Below are positions 62,809 to 64,000 of a stretch of 64,000 nucleotides of DNA, in pieces; the stretch's first letter is position 1, and the number at the start of each line of letters is the position of its first letter. Origin of the DNA: Combretum micranthum (taxonomy: Eukaryota > Streptophyta > Magnoliopsida > Myrtales > Combretaceae). The notes beneath the pieces are model-generated. The model saw only the letters and a list, made by a program, of their open reading frames with translations. It was not told the DNA's origin and ran no database searches. The DNA is taken from contig JAMXBD010002840.1 of the NCBI GenBank assembly GCA_024138025.1, forward strand, positions 62,001 through 126,000. The letters run 5' to 3'. The translations under genes were made by a program, and so were the position numbers.

Positions 62809-64000
62809 TGTCACGTCCCGAAGGATACCCTAAACATGGCAGTCCGCCATACACAATATTAAAGCCTAAGAATGACCACCTCAGTCACGCGAAGGCTTCC
62901 ATACTATGTACAAGGCGTCTAACACATAAAGGAGACACATCAGAATGATACATTTTATGTTGATACAATTGAGTAACAATGTAAAGGAAATAAAATCCAC
63001 TATACTTTCGATACAAACCACTATGCTTCAAAATAAAAATCATTCAACTTCAATTACATTCATCCACAGGCTTCCCTACATAAACTATTACAAGACAAAT
63101 CATAAAACTAGCTGATAACTTCAACATTCTCATTTCTTGCCGGAATCCGAAGCCATTCTGGCTTCAACCATCTCGGTCCCCACTTTGCATTCTTGAGATA
63201 ACCTGTTCATTTAAACAACTATTGGGGTATAAGCTACACTAGCTTAGTGAGAATTCCCTTAGTTCCGTACCAAACAAGCAAGCATTAATCAATCATATGC
63301 TATGCATGAACAAACACGTGAGCAAGCAATTATGTATGGGTATCGGAACCCACACACAGAACGGATTTACGCTCCGTATCTTGGGTTAGGGATGGTATTG
63401 AAGTCTACACGACTGCTGCTAGTCCCCAAGCCCTCGGCTCATAGCACTCGCCTCGGCTAGGCTCACACATGGAATGCATCCCCGATGCGCCTTAGTTTCC
63501 TATGAATGAGCTCTGATCCCGGGTCTCATTATCCAAACGAGTCCTCGGACCATACCGATCGACCTGTAGGAGTAGCACGCTACCAAATGCAATATGTCCG
63601 ATGCGATGCATGATCAATTTACTTTTTGCTTAGGTCAAAATATTTATACATTCTTTAGAGTGACCAGCCAATATCATACACATAACAGAAATAATATGAA
63701 CGGTGCAGTTATCCAATCAAATCGTGGTTTCGATATGCTTTAGTATTCTTTGGCATACATTCATCACAGCCTCATCATATATCCCATCCCCATTCGTATC
63801 GATTTTTATCTTGTTCCTATAATCTAATGCAACTAACTACAAGCACAATCAAGGTAACAAAACAAGGAGAAAACTCACTCGGCCATTGGATCAGGTCTTC
63901 TAGTAATAGTAATTCGGTGGCAGGGAATCGTCGATTTCGGGATCACCTAAAAAGGAAGAAATACTCTAATAAGTATTTCAACTCAAACTAATCTAAACGA
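62809..64000 (-). mobile_element. LTR D2, partial, near-identical to start of LTR D
   Basis: TGTCACGTCCC at 62,809, collinear with 39,766-40,990 to the end of the window. Identity is high throughout and almost complete between about 40,260 and 40,735 (63,300-63,775), where only 1-2 nt indels and about one substitution are seen. It continues past the window edge, so solo or complete status is open. Confidence 0.88.

Noticed and set aside
1..64000. Host protein-coding, tRNA or rRNA genes
   Set aside because: Every coding stretch with recognisable motifs belongs to a retroelement; no tRNA cloverleaf or rRNA segment was recognised by eye, though a covariance search could not be run.

Overview
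This window reads as repeat-dense intergenic DNA of a flowering plant nuclear genome. The evidence is AT-rich sequence, very long LTRs, primer-binding sites complementary to the 3' end of plant initiator methionine tRNA, Ty3/gypsy chromovirus polyproteins with a C-terminal chromodomain, and a Tat/Ogre-type integrase. I found no host gene, tRNA, rRNA or CRISPR array. Species cannot be named from the sequence. Almost everything is LTR retrotransposon, mostly one Tekay/Del-like chromovirus group whose LTRs are 3.2-4.9 kb long.

Layout. 1-16,609 is a four-level nest: a forward LTR (E1) was hit by a reverse LTR (H2), H2 by H1, and H1 by solo LTR A; solo LTR B also landed in H2 and solo LTR C in E1. 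16,610-23,630 holds a possible leader remnant, a 3' LTR with the end of a pol gene on the minus strand (element K), an LTR fragment, a copia-like LTR and AT-rich DNA. 23,631-36,051 is the only complete element (J): two LTRs of about 3.5 kb, PBS, gag, protease, RT, RNase H, integrase, chromodomain and PPT, all broken by stops and frameshifts. 36,052-39,765 plus 44,669-44,751 is the 3' part of a Tat-like element with a 44-bp tandem repeat, invaded by solo LTR D. 44,752-47,338 is a cluster of minus-strand remnants (element M and a fragment). 47,339-60,727 is a second chromovirus, F, split by solo LTRs E2 and G and truncated in RNase H. The rest is LTR fragments, ending in a second copy of the D family.

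Six solo LTRs (A, B, C, D, E2, G) carry recognisable 5-bp target duplications, three of them perfect, against one complete element. Loss by LTR-LTR recombination has therefore dominated. No element looks autonomous: J has lost an integrase Asp, F an RNase H Asp, and the Tat fragment an integrase Asp.

Most worth a second look: (1) J and F both carry a 153-159 nt insert with splice-site-like ends exactly between the end of gag and protease, where I expect such elements to read straight through; removing it from J restores frame, so it is a candidate intron. (2) F has an extra, decayed ORF with an acidic tail between PBS and gag. (3) The long LTRs contain a tandem series of diverged modules of about 160-220 bp whose copy number differs between copies. 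(4) Clusters of a CCGGC-type motif recur next to TATA boxes in unrelated LTRs. (5) A short GGGG-N4-CCCC hairpin recurs near the LTR 3' ends. Frequent 1-2 nt indels between near-identical copies and G runs up to 72 nt advise caution about assembly errors.
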